Positions 45,943 to 54,430 of a stretch of 64,000 bases of DNA are shown one piece after another. Position 1 is the first letter of the stretch; each line of letters begins with the position of its first letter. The notes below the pieces were generated by a model. It worked only from the letters and a program-made list of their open reading frames with translations, searched no databases and had not been told where the DNA came from. The DNA is from Leptothrix sp. (in: b-proteobacteria). GTDB taxonomy: Bacteria; Pseudomonadota; Gammaproteobacteria; Burkholderiales; Burkholderiaceae_C. The stretch spans positions 79,836 to 143,835 of the forward strand of contig PNKV01000012.1 in the NCBI GenBank assembly GCA_013822685.1, read 5' to 3'. Both the position numbers and the translations under genes were made by a program.

Positions 45943-47568
45943 TCAGCCAATCACGCGGCTGGCCGAAGCGTCCAGCTTGGGCGGATTTTCGAAGGTGTGG
46001 AAAGGCGCTGGCGAGGGGATCTCCCATTCCAGGCCTTCGGCACCATCCCAGGGACGGGCCGGGGCCGGCACGCCCTTGCCACGCATGGCCGGGATCATCA
46101 CGCCGAAGATGAAGTACACCTGCGCCAGACCGAAGGCGAAGGAGCCGATGGACGCGATCTCGTTGAAATCGGCGAACTGCATGGGGTAGTCGGCATAACG
46201 ACGTGGCATGCCCGCCAGACCCAGGAAGTGCATCGGGAAGAAGGTGACGTTGAAGGCGATCAGCGACCACCAGAAGTGCAGCTGGCCTTTCCAGTCGGGG
46301 ATCATCACGCCAGTCCACTTGGGCGCCCAATAGTAGAAGCCGGCGAACAGCGCGAACAGCGAGCCGGCCACCAGCACATAGTGGAAGTGGGCGACCACGT
46401 AGTAGGTGTCTTGCAACTGCGTGTCGATCGGGGCCATCGACAGGATCAGGCCGGTGAAGCCCCCCATCGTGAACACGAAAATGAAGCCCACGGCCCACAC
46501 CATCGGCGCTTCAAAGGTCATGGAGCCGCGCCACATGGTGGCCACCCAGTTGAAGATCTTCACGCCCGTGGGCACCGAGATCAGCATGGTGGCGTACATG
46601 AAGAACAGCTGGCCCGTGACAGGCATGCCGGTGGCGAACATGTGGTGAGCCCACACGATGAAGCTCAGGATGGCGATGGAGGCCGTGGCATACACCATGG
46701 ACTCATACCCGAACAGGCGCTTGCGGGCGAAGGCCGGGATGATCTGGCTGACGATGCCGAAGGCCGGCAAGATCATGATGTAGACCTCGGGGTGGCCGAA
46801 GAACCAGAAGATGTGCTGGTACATCACCGGATCACCGCCACCAGCGGGATTGAAGAAGCTGGTGCCAAAGTGGCGGTCGGTCAGCGTCATGGTGATGGCG
46901 CCGGCCAGCACGGGCATCACGGCGATCAGCAGGTAGGCCGTGATCAGCCAGGTCCACGAGAACATGGGCATCTTCATCAAGGTCATGCCTGGGGCGCGCA
47001 TGTTCAAGATGGTGACCACGATGTTGATCGAGCCCATGACCGAGCTGGCACCCATGATGTGCATGGCGAAAATGCCGGCGTCCATCGAGGGGCCCATCTG
47101 CAGGGTCAGCGGCGCGTACAAAGTCCAGCCAGCGGCGGGTGCGCCACCGGGCATGAAAAAGGAACCGACCAGCAGCAGCGAAGCAGGGATCAACAGCCAG
47201 AAGCTGAAGTTGTTCATCCGCGCGAAAGCCATGTCAGACGCGCCAATTTGCAGCGGGATCATCCAGTTGGCCATGCCCACGAAGGCGGGCATGATCGCGC
47301 CGAACACCATGATGATGCCGTGCATGGTGGTGAACTGGTTGAACAGCTCGGGGTTGAACAGTTGCAGGCCGGGCTTGAACAACTCGGCGCGGATGCACAG
47401 GGCCAACACGCCGCCGATCATCAGCATGGTCAGCGAGAACAGCAGGTACAAGGTCCCGATGTCCTTGTGGTTGGTGGCGAACACCCAGCGGCGCCAGCCG
47501 TGCGGGTGGTCGTGGGCGTGGTCGTCGTGCCCGTGGGCGTGACCGCCGTGATCAATGACTGCGCTCAT
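45943..47568 (-). CDS. ctaD: Cytochrome c oxidase subunit I
   Basis: 541 residues, twelve membrane helices. Heme-a and heme-a3/CuB ligand His residues are present, including FFGHPEVYIMILPAFG with the His-Tyr crosslink pair, WAHHMF, and HFHYVLV. A-family features: the K-channel Tyr of HPEVYI and D-channel acidic residues. It has an unusual N-terminus of about 25 residues rich in His, Gly and Asp (HGGHAHGHDDHAHDHPHG) that could bind metal. It follows ctaC by 38 bases. Confidence 0.97.
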   Translation of the reverse strand: MSAVIDHGGHAHGHDDHAHDHPHGWRRWVFATNHKDIGTLYLLFSLTMLMIGGVLALCIRAELFKPGLQLFNPELFNQFTTMHGIIMVFGAIMPAFVGMANWMIPLQIGASDMAFARMNNFSFWLLIPASLLLVGSFFMPGGAPAAGWTLYAPLTLQMGPSMDAGIFAMHIMGASSVMGSINIVVTILNMRAPGMTLMKMPMFSWTWLITAYLLIAVMPVLAGAITMTLTDRHFGTSFFNPAGGGDPVMYQHIFWFFGHPEVYIMILPAFGIVSQIIPAFARKRLFGYESMVYATASIAILSFIVWAHHMFATGMPVTGQLFFMYATMLISVPTGVKIFNWVATMWRGSMTFEAPMVWAVGFIFVFTMGGFTGLILSMAPIDTQLQDTYYVVAHFHYVLVAGSLFALFAGFYYWAPKWTGVMIPDWKGQLHFWWSLIAFNVTFFPMHFLGLAGMPRRYADYPMQFADFNEIASIGSFAFGLAQVYFIFGVMIPAMRGKGVPAPARPWDGAEGLEWEIPSPAPFHTFENPPKLDASASRVIG

Positions 47569-47606
47569 GTCGAATCCTTTACGTATCTTGTCAGGTCAGC
47601 GCCGCG

Positions 47607-48809
47607 TCACTGACGGGCAGTGCGCACTTCGGCAGGCTGCACGACCTGCCCGGTCTTGTTGGACCAATGATTCTTGGTGTAGGTGATGACGGCCGCGATT
47701 TCCGTGTCCGACAGCTGCTTCCAAGCCGGCATCAAGCCATTGTTCTGGCCTTGCAGCAGCACCTGAATCTCAACGTTCTTGTCCTCGCTGAGCACTTTGG
47801 GCGATCCATCGAGCGCCTTGATGGCGCCGCCACCTTTGCCATTAGGCTGGTGGCAGGCGGCGCAATTGGCCGTGTACACCTTCTCGCCTCGGGCGATGAG
47901 GTCTTCTGGCGTCCAGACCTTGGTCGGATCGTCGGCCTTGGATTGCATTTCCTTGAGCTGGCCTTGCACCCAGGTGCTGTAGTCAGCTTCAGAGACCACC
48001 TTCACGTGGATGGGCATGTAGGCGTGTTCCTTGCCGCACAACTCGACGCATTGGCCGTAGTAATCGCCGATTTTTTCAGCGCGGAACCAGGTGTCACGCA
48101 CGAAGCCGGGGATGGCGTCCTGCTTGATGCCGAAGGCCGGCACCATGAAGGAGTGGATCACGTCGTTGGCGGTGGTGATGATGCGCACCTTCTTGTTGAC
48201 CGGCACGACCAGGGCGTGGTCGACCTTCAAGAGGTAATCATCACCCTGGGGGGTGCCTGCGTCGGACAAGGCGCGCTGCGAGGCATCCAGCGTGGACAGG
48301 AAGCCGATGCCCTCGCCTTCGCCCTTGATGTAGTCGTAGCCCCATTTCCACTGATAGCCGGTGGCCTTGATGGTCAAGTCGGCGTTGGTGGTGTCTTTCT
48401 GGGCCACCACCACCTTGGTGGCGGGCAAGGCCATGCCGATCACGATCAGGAAAGGGATCACCGTCCAGGCGATTTCAACTTTGACGGACTCGTGGAAATC
48501 GGCGGACTTGGCGCCCTTGGACTTGCGGTGCTTGAAGATGGAATAGAACATCACCCCAAACACAGCCACGAAGATCAGGCTACAGATCCAAAGCAGGAGG
48601 TAATGCAGGTTTTGCTGCTCGAGCGCGATCTTGGTGACCGCGGGATGCATGTCCAACTGATTCACCGCCGGACCGCCGGGCAGGCTGTTCACAGCCCATG
48701 CCGAGGAGCTGGCTGCCAAAGACGACAACGCCGCAGTGACGCCGAACGCACAACCGACCGCCCGTCCTGCGGACCACCGACTCACCTGATGCCCAAGATC
48801 CTTGATCAT
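47607..48809 (-). CDS. ctaC: Cytochrome c oxidase subunit II with fused cytochrome c domain
   Basis: 400 residues. A signal peptide (to about residue 39), two membrane helices (about 70-92 and 115-136), a cupredoxin domain with the CuA site (CVELCGKEHAYM, His in VIHSF) and a C-terminal class I cytochrome c domain with CAACH and distal Met (GLMPAW). The fusion makes this a caa3-type enzyme. First gene of the oxidase operon; DUF2244 lies 99 bases upstream on the same strand. Confidence 0.96.
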   Translation of the reverse strand: MIKDLGHQVSRWSAGRAVGCAFGVTAALSSLAASSSAWAVNSLPGGPAVNQLDMHPAVTKIALEQQNLHYLLLWICSLIFVAVFGVMFYSIFKHRKSKGAKSADFHESVKVEIAWTVIPFLIVIGMALPATKVVVAQKDTTNADLTIKATGYQWKWGYDYIKGEGEGIGFLSTLDASQRALSDAGTPQGDDYLLKVDHALVVPVNKKVRIITTANDVIHSFMVPAFGIKQDAIPGFVRDTWFRAEKIGDYYGQCVELCGKEHAYMPIHVKVVSEADYSTWVQGQLKEMQSKADDPTKVWTPEDLIARGEKVYTANCAACHQPNGKGGGAIKALDGSPKVLSEDKNVEIQVLLQGQNNGLMPAWKQLSDTEIAAVITYTKNHWSNKTGQVVQPAEVRTARQ

Positions 48810-48908
48810 TTCTTCGCTCGTCTATGGTTGAACTTGTTGCTTGATAAGTCTGTTTGCGAGAGGTCCGCCAGGCGCAAGAACGCGACACAAAGGTCGCGGT
48901 CGGGCGCC

Positions 48909-49376
48909 TCAGTCCTCCAGGTGCTTGAGCGCCCAGCGGAATTCATCCGCCAGCTGTCGACGGTGCTGGCGCTGGACGAACTCGCCCACCACCACGCTGC
49001 GCCCTTGCCCAGACAAACGCACCAGGGAGCCATCGTCCCGATCGGGCTCGACGCGCACCCAGCGCGGGTTGAATTCGACACAATTGGTGCGGCCACCGCT
49101 TCGGCGCTCGACCCGCAGCAGGTTGGGGCGCATCGCAATGTACTCGCGATCGGCGGCGTGCCGGGAATACATCAGCACCGCGGCCATGACGGCCAGCATT
49201 TCCATGAATGCGAAGGGCAGCACGAAGGCCGCCCCGAAATACCAGAATCCACCCGCCAGGCCGACCGACACCAGGCACAAGGCCGCGTACACCGACCACA
49301 CCTGACGTGCGCTGAGGGCGCCGTCGCGCTGAAGAAGCCACTCGACGCGCCAACCGGAGGTATCGGGCGTGGCCAT
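48909..49376 (-). CDS. DUF2244 membrane protein
   Basis: 155 residues from ATG 49376, which has AGGGGGCGG upstream; ATGs at 49445 and 49475 would add 23 or 33 residues. Two adjacent membrane helices (about 27-48 and 52-74), then a cytoplasmic C-terminal domain with EFVQRQHRRQLADEF. DUF2244 proteins commonly sit upstream of cytochrome oxidase genes in proteobacteria. Function unknown. Confidence 0.82.
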   Translation of the reverse strand: MATPDTSGWRVEWLLQRDGALSARQVWSVYAALCLVSVGLAGGFWYFGAAFVLPFAFMEMLAVMAAVLMYSRHAADREYIAMRPNLLRVERRSGGRTNCVEFNPRWVRVEPDRDDGSLVRLSGQGRSVVVGEFVQRQHRRQLADEFRWALKHLED

Positions 49377-49652
49377 GGACGCCGCCCCCTGCACCAGATT
49401 CAGCAAAGGGCGCCACACCCCAAAGCGCAGGGCGGCTGAGGACATCAAGGGGACTGGGGACAAGGCGGCAGGCATTTACGCCACGGCTCCAAGGCCACAA
49501 AGGGCGGAAAAGGGCGAAACACCCGGAAAAAGACAGGCTTCGTGGGCCCGCCTCAATGATCACGTCATTTTAGCCAGGGTCTGCCGCTATCTCAACTTGC
49601 GGGGAATTTACTTTTGCTATGGCTAACCCGTGATTTTGCGCGATTCACAACG

Positions 49653-50582
49653 TCAGGATTTGGCCGAGCCGTGCCGAATCATCGCTTTCATGTCATCCAG
49701 GGATACCCGAGTTTCGGCGGCGAGTTGCGGGCGCGGCGCGGGCTTGATGGCATGGCCGTAGACCAACTCGATTGTCAAGCCAAGGCGACCATCGGGGCGA
49801 GCCAGTCCTTCAGAGAGCACTTTCAACAAACGCGCGCGCCATCGGGGCGTCCGCAAACCTTGGAACCGACCATTGGCGACATTGCCGCCCCAGGTGCGCC
49901 ATTCGGCCAGCATTTCCTCGGCAGAGGCCCAGGTCAGCGTGACTTGCTCCATGTCCATGACAGGGTCAGAGAAGCCGGCCTCAACCAGGGCATCACCCAA
50001 GTCGTGCATGTCAATGAAGTTGATGGTGGGCAAGGGCCAGCCCAACTCTCGGTAAAGCTGGCGCAATTCGCGGGCGGTGTCCGGCCCCAGGCCAGAACAC
50101 ATCAGGAAGCCATCCACCGCCAGGGCCTGCTGCCATTGCTTCAACAATTGGGGCAAGTCTGGGTGGGCATGCAAGGCCATGTTGGCCCACAGCATCTGCA
50201 CGCCCGGTGCCCACGGAGCGTGGGCCACGGAATCGGCCAGCACCACTGGATCGGCGCCTCGGCGCCAGGGCGCCCACCAGCTTTTGGACGCCTGCGCGCG
50301 CCATTGCTCGCGACTGCGTTGCTGCAATTCAGGCACGGGCTCGCACACCCAGCGCTGGGCTTTCGGGTAGCGTGCCTGCACCTCGCTGGCGCCGCCCCCC
50401 AGAAAACCACCCCAATCCAGCCATTGCAGTGGCTGGAGCAGGATGATTTCCAGCTTGGAGGCCAAACGGCGAGCCACTTCCTGGTAGAGCCAAGGCGCTT
50501 CAGGCAAATGGGACAGGCGCCGGGCCTGGTGCAGCAAAGCCTGGGACTGAGGCGCGACGGGATCGGAAGAAGGGGCGGACAT
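49653..50582 (-). CDS. BioC-like SAM-dependent methyltransferase
   Basis: 309 residues. A Rossmann-type methyltransferase domain with a degenerate motif I (LQWLDWGGFLGGGASEV) and the late motif LWANMALHAHPDLPQLLKQW and AVDGFLMCSGLGPDT. It resembles BioC-type malonyl-ACP methyltransferases that start pimeloyl synthesis for biotin in Burkholderiales, though motif I is less canonical than usual. ATG 50582 is used, with the frame open to 50702. It is divergent from comF, as often seen in this order. Confidence 0.6.
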   Translation of the reverse strand: MSAPSSDPVAPQSQALLHQARRLSHLPEAPWLYQEVARRLASKLEIILLQPLQWLDWGGFLGGGASEVQARYPKAQRWVCEPVPELQQRSREQWRAQASKSWWAPWRRGADPVVLADSVAHAPWAPGVQMLWANMALHAHPDLPQLLKQWQQALAVDGFLMCSGLGPDTARELRQLYRELGWPLPTINFIDMHDLGDALVEAGFSDPVMDMEQVTLTWASAEEMLAEWRTWGGNVANGRFQGLRTPRWRARLLKVLSEGLARPDGRLGLTIELVYGHAIKPAPRPQLAAETRVSLDDMKAMIRHGSAKS

Positions 50583-50653
50583 GGGGCACCAGTGGCTGCA
50601 AAGCCCCCGACAGGGCGATGGCCTGCAGGCGGGGCGCTCAGTATATTGACTGG

Positions 50654-51376
50654 ATGCTTTCTTTGCCCGGCCCTTCTCCTCGTTGGCACTTGCCCTGGCC
50701 AAGCTTGTGCGTTGTTTGCCAACGGGCGCAATGGCAGTCCGTTTGCCACCATTGCCTGACGGCGTTCGCGCCCCAGCGCCTGCGCTGCCAACGTTGTGCC
50801 CTCGTCTTGAAGGACGGCCAGACCGAATGCTTGGCCTGCGACGACTACCCGCCCGAGTTCGACCGCGCCCTGGCCGCCGTGGATTACACCTCGCCCTGGC
50901 GCGAGTTGATTGGGCGGTTCAAGTTCCAGGGCGATGTGGCGCTGGCCAAGCCCCTGGCCACCCTGATGACGGCCCGCATGAAGGCGTTGCCCGCCCGGTC
51001 ACGGCCGCAGGTGATCGTCCCCACGCCCTTGTCAGCACGGCGATTGCGTGAGCGCGGCTACAACCAATCGTGGCAACTGGCCCGGCACCTGTCGCGGCAG
51101 ACGGGCATCCCCGCCCTGCCCCAAGCCCTGCGTCGGGTGACGGACACACCAAGGATGATGACGCTGGATGCCGATGCACGCCGACATCAGATCCGTGGGG
51201 CATTCGAAGTCAACGCCCATTTTCGCCGTGCATTGGTTGGCCGCCACATCGCTTTGGTGGACGATGTGCTGACCACTGGCGCCACCGTTGACGAGATCAC
51301 CCGCACTTTGCGGGAGGCCGGCGCGCGCAGCGTGTCAGTGTGGGTGGTGGCCCGCACCCCGGCGCCAGGCGCTTGA
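50654..51376 (+). CDS. ComF-family phosphoribosyltransferase-like protein
   Basis: 240 residues. An N-terminal zinc-binding region with Cys pairs (CVVC, CHHC, CQRC, CLAC), then a phosphoribosyltransferase domain with the PRPP-binding ALVDDVLTTGATVDE near residue 205. ComF is needed for single-stranded DNA uptake in naturally competent bacteria; the enzymatic role in Burkholderiales is not known. ATG 50654 follows a short promoter region shared with the BioC-like gene. Confidence 0.88.
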   Translation: MLSLPGPSPRWHLPWPSLCVVCQRAQWQSVCHHCLTAFAPQRLRCQRCALVLKDGQTECLACDDYPPEFDRALAAVDYTSPWRELIGRFKFQGDVALAKPLATLMTARMKALPARSRPQVIVPTPLSARRLRERGYNQSWQLARHLSRQTGIPALPQALRRVTDTPRMMTLDADARRHQIRGAFEVNAHFRRALVGRHIALVDDVLTTGATVDEITRTLREAGARSVSVWVVARTPAPGA

Positions 51377-51399
51377 ACCCAAGCCGATATAGTGGCCTG

Positions 51400-51864
51400 A
51401 TGAGCAAAACCACCTTTTCGTCCTTGGATGAACTTCGGGCTTTGACCGGCCAGGAGGTCGCGGTGACCGATTGGGTGGTGATTGACCAGGCCCGCATTAA
51501 CCAGTTCGCGCAGGCCACGGGCGACCACCAATGGATCCACGTTGATCCTGAACGCGCCGCCCGCGAATCGCCCTTTGGAGCCACGGTGGCCCATGGCTTT
51601 CTGACTTTGTCGCTGATTGCCGAGTTCTTGCAATCCAGCATTGCCTGCCAGGGCGTGCGCATGGGCGTGAATTACGGCTTGAACAAAGTCCGCTTCACCT
51701 CACCTGTGAAGGTGGACAGCCGGGTGCGTGGCCGTGCGACTTTGCTGACGGTGGAAGACCTGCCCGATCAGGCCGTGCAGATGGCGTGGTCCGTGACCGT
51801 GGAAATCGAAGGACAGGCCAAGCCTGCCTGTGTGGCGGGGCTATTGGCGCGTTGGTATTTTTGA
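51400..51864 (+). CDS. MaoC-family (R)-specific enoyl-CoA hydratase-like protein
   Basis: 154 residues, single hot-dog fold. The hydratase dyad lies in FAQATGDHQWIHVDPERAA (Asp/His) with SPFGATVAHGFLTLSL. It would hydrate trans-2-enoyl-CoA, or dehydrate 3-hydroxyacyl-CoA, for fatty acid or polyhydroxyalkanoate metabolism. It starts 23 bases after comF on the same strand. RBS not obvious; start chosen by the conserved SLDELRALTGQEV. Confidence 0.9.
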   Translation: MSKTTFSSLDELRALTGQEVAVTDWVVIDQARINQFAQATGDHQWIHVDPERAARESPFGATVAHGFLTLSLIAEFLQSSIACQGVRMGVNYGLNKVRFTSPVKVDSRVRGRATLLTVEDLPDQAVQMAWSVTVEIEGQAKPACVAGLLARWYF

Positions 51865-51903
51865 GAAATGGTCTCTTGACGTAACAGGGTCAGGCACGCT
51901 GGT

Positions 51904-51918
51904 TGCCATCGATTGGCA
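51904..51918. repeat. Short inverted repeat upstream of a small exported protein
   Basis: TGCCA (51904-51908) and TGGCA (51914-51918) pair around 5 bases, 22 bases before the start of the next gene. It could be an operator; the evidence is only symmetry. Confidence 0.25.
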
Positions 51919-51940
51919 TTGATTAACCAGAAAGCCTTCC

Positions 51941-52375
51941 ATGCGCGCCGTCATCTTCTCGATTCTGTCGGTGGCCGCCTGTGCATCACACGCCGCTCAG
52001 CCCGACTGCCTGCCAGCCGCTTTGGCGCTGTCCACCCAGCCGGTCGGACAGCCGGTGGCGCGTCACATCGACCGCCCCAGCCTGTTCGTCGCGTCAAACC
52101 ACGGCCTGGCGGCCTATTGGTTCTGCGAGGGCCCGAATGGCCGCATCACCTATTGGGAGGTGCATGGCACCCCCAAAGCCATCCTGGAAGCAGGGGGCGC
52201 GCGGGTGCTGGAAATGCTCTACATCAAGGACCGGGACGCGTCCTTGGCCAAGTTGTCGGCCACTCCGTGCCACCGCGCGGACATTGCCGATCCGGACGAG
52301 CGGCAGCTGTGCAAGGAACTGATGGACGACATCAGGGCGCAGTGGCCTCAAACCTCGGCCACCACGCCCCCTTGA
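51941..52375 (+). CDS. Small exported protein, unrecognised
   Basis: 144 residues with a signal peptide (MRAVIFSILSVAACASHA, cut after ASHA). The mature part has four Cys (likely two disulfides), a WFCEGPNGRITYWEVHG segment and an acidic C-terminus. No family recognised. It stands alone between the MaoC gene and a convergent stress-type gene. Confidence 0.7.
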   Translation: MRAVIFSILSVAACASHAAQPDCLPAALALSTQPVGQPVARHIDRPSLFVASNHGLAAYWFCEGPNGRITYWEVHGTPKAILEAGGARVLEMLYIKDRDASLAKLSATPCHRADIADPDERQLCKELMDDIRAQWPQTSATTPP

Positions 52376-52388
52376 ACAGCCGCCTGGC

Positions 52389-52916
52389 TCAACGGTAGAT
52401 CTGTTCGCCGTTGTAGCTCTTCCAGCTTTGCTCGATGTGGCTGGCATCTTCATCCGAACGGGGCTTGAAGCCCATCAGGATGCCGCCTTCCTTGATGCCG
52501 GTTTCGTACTTCTTGACGCGTTCTTCGGGGATGCCCAAGCCGATCAGAGCGCCGATCAGGCCACCACCCGCGGCACCCGCGCCCGCCCCGGCCAGGGCAG
52601 CGGCCAAAGGCCCTGCCACGACGATGCCCAAGCCCGGCACCAACAGCGTGGTGCCCATGGCCGCAACGGCCGCGGCGATGGCGCCCACGGTGCCGCCAAT
52701 GGCCCCGCCGATGCCGGCGCCTTCGGCCGCCTTGCTGCCCAGCTCGGTCTCCCGCGAGGTGGCGGTGGAGAAGAGACGGCTGCGGGTGTCGTCAGACATC
52801 ACCAGGTTCACGTCGTCCTTGGTGTAACCCCGCTCGGACAGGGATTGATAAGCGCGCTCGGCGCTGTCGCGGTCCTTGAAAAGACCGGTGACAAAGGGTG
52901 AGTTGGTGTTGGCCAT
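52389..52916 (-). CDS. Stress-type protein with glycine-zipper region
   Basis: 175 residues. The N-terminus (FVTGLFKDRDSAERAYQSLSERGYTKDDVNLVMSDD) resembles the YflT/GSP17M-type general-stress module. The middle (about 62-135) is very rich in Gly and Ala (GAGIGGAIGGTVGAIAAAVAAMG and later GAGAGAAGG), a glycine-zipper type membrane-associating segment. The C-terminus is polar. Good AGGAG Shine-Dalgarno before ATG 52916. Likely envelope or stress related; specific function unknown. Confidence 0.7.
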   Translation of the reverse strand: MANTNSPFVTGLFKDRDSAERAYQSLSERGYTKDDVNLVMSDDTRSRLFSTATSRETELGSKAAEGAGIGGAIGGTVGAIAAAVAAMGTTLLVPGLGIVVAGPLAAALAGAGAGAAGGGLIGALIGLGIPEERVKKYETGIKEGGILMGFKPRSDEDASHIEQSWKSYNGEQIYR

Positions 52917-53103
52917 GGTGGCTCCTCAGCATTGATTTATGAACACCTCAGCTCGGCAAACGGCGGGCCCACGAGCCGGAAACGGCACAACAAGCCCCGG
53001 CGAAGACCTCATCTGCGCCGATTGGGATCACCCAATCAATTTCAGAATCGCGGCAGGCGCCGAGCTTCACCGGTCGCCTTCATTTTGAAAGCGATGGTAA
53101 AAA

Positions 53104-53313
53104 ATGCCGATCAACGCAGCATCTACAAATGAGCGTGCGGTGCCCCTGTATTTCTTGGGGTTGGGCTTCATCATGCTGGGCGCCTGCCTGATGGATTACT
53201 TTGACTCGCTGGTGCCGATGGCCGCCTGCGCCTCTGCAGGACTGATGCTGAGCGCGCCCTTGATCAAGCAGCTCGGGCGGCGTTTTCTGGCTGCGCGTGT
53301 GAGCGGGCGATGA
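53104..53313 (+). CDS. Possible small membrane protein
   Basis: 69 residues with two hydrophobic segments (about 15-32 and 36-53) and a basic end. There is only a weak ribosome site, and the last 50 bases overlap the convergent monooxygenase gene. No family recognised, so it may not be real. Confidence 0.4.
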   Translation: MPINAASTNERAVPLYFLGLGFIMLGACLMDYFDSLVPMAACASAGLMLSAPLIKQLGRRFLAARVSGR

Positions 53314-54430
53314 GCTGCCCGATCTGAAGCGCCTCCTGGGCGATTTCACGCAGCATGCCCGTGGCCGAGACGTGGTAGCCACAAAAGTACAGCCCTCGAG
53401 CCCGCTCCAGGAACTGGCCGCTGGAAATGGTGGCGCCGCCCTTGCCCAAGACGCCCTCGCCCACCTCCAGCCATGACTGGACGTTGGGGCGATAACCGGT
53501 GGCCAGCACCACGGCATCAAACGCTTCGGCCCGCCCATCGCTGAACACCACGCCTTGCTCGGTGAAGCGCTCGATGCCGGGCTTGACCTGGACTTGCCCC
53601 TGCTTGATCAGCTGGATCGTGCCCACGTCGATGAAGGGCACGCGCCCATGTTTTCGAATCTGCGTGACGGGGCCCTCATCGGGCTGCCGCAAACCGTATT
53701 GGGACAGATCACCCGTGAGCATGCGCATGACGGGCGCGTTCAAGGCATCGGCCCACTGTGGGGGCAAGGCATTTTGTAGAATGCCGATGGTCAGGAACGG
53801 GATGCCGAACACCTCGCGGCGGATGACGTTGACAGGACTGCGCACAGCCAGGGTGGGCTGCGCACCATGCTCGTGGAGATCGATGGCGATCTCGCCGCCA
53901 GAGTTGCCCAGCCCGACCACCAGCACGCGCTGACCTTTGAAACCGGCACCATGGGTGTAGGCCGAGCTGTGCAGGATCGGGCCCCGATAAGCATCCATGC
54001 CAGGCCAGGTGGGGCGCTGCGGTTCGCGGTTGTAGCCCGCGGCCACGACCAGCGACCGCGCGCGGTAAACGGTGTCTTGCGAATGGATTTCCCAGCCACC
54101 ATCGGATCGGCAAGCGCGGACGATCTTCTGCCCGAGAAAAGGCTGGATCTGGTGATGCCGTGTGTAGGCGTTCAGGTAGTCCACCACCTGCTGGCGCGAA
54201 GGGTAGCGCGGGTAGGACTTCGGGAAGTCATAAAAGGGCAAGGCCGAATGGGCTTTGTCGGTGTGGAGGTGCAGGCGGTGGTAGTGCCCCACCCATGATG
54301 AGCCCACCTGGTCGTGTTGCTCCAGCACGATGCAGGGCACCTTCTGCTTTTGCAGGCAGGCGGCCACGGCCAAGCCTGCCGGGCCCGCGCCCACCACGAC
54401 CACGGCCGAGGTGCGGCTTGCAGGGTTCAT
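53264..54430 (-). CDS. YUCCA-like flavin-containing monooxygenase
   Basis: 388 residues. FAD-binding GAGPAGLAVA at the N-terminus, the FMO/YUCCA-type middle with GPILHSSAYTHG and then the NADPH-binding VVGLGNSGGEIA, and a C-terminal LATGYRPN..W motif. Such enzymes oxygenate nucleophilic or keto substrates; plant YUCCA converts indole-3-pyruvate to indole-3-acetate. The substrate here is unknown. ATG 54430 overlaps the amine oxidase TGA; the frame upstream to 54991 is shadow. Second gene of a two-gene operon. Confidence 0.85.
   Translation of the reverse strand: MNPASRTSAVVVVGAGPAGLAVAACLQKQKVPCIVLEQHDQVGSSWVGHYHRLHLHTDKAHSALPFYDFPKSYPRYPSRQQVVDYLNAYTRHHQIQPFLGQKIVRACRSDGGWEIHSQDTVYRARSLVVAAGYNREPQRPTWPGMDAYRGPILHSSAYTHGAGFKGQRVLVVGLGNSGGEIAIDLHEHGAQPTLAVRSPVNVIRREVFGIPFLTIGILQNALPPQWADALNAPVMRMLTGDLSQYGLRQPDEGPVTQIRKHGRVPFIDVGTIQLIKQGQVQVKPGIERFTEQGVVFSDGRAEAFDAVVLATGYRPNVQSWLEVGEGVLGKGGATISSGQFLERARGLYFCGYHVSATGMLREIAQEALQIGQLIARSHAQPENAARAA

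Noticed and set aside
45691..49439. 640- and 590-codon plus-strand frames over the oxidase operon
   Set aside because: Antisense to ctaD and ctaC, which carry all copper and heme ligands; the frames are composition artefacts.
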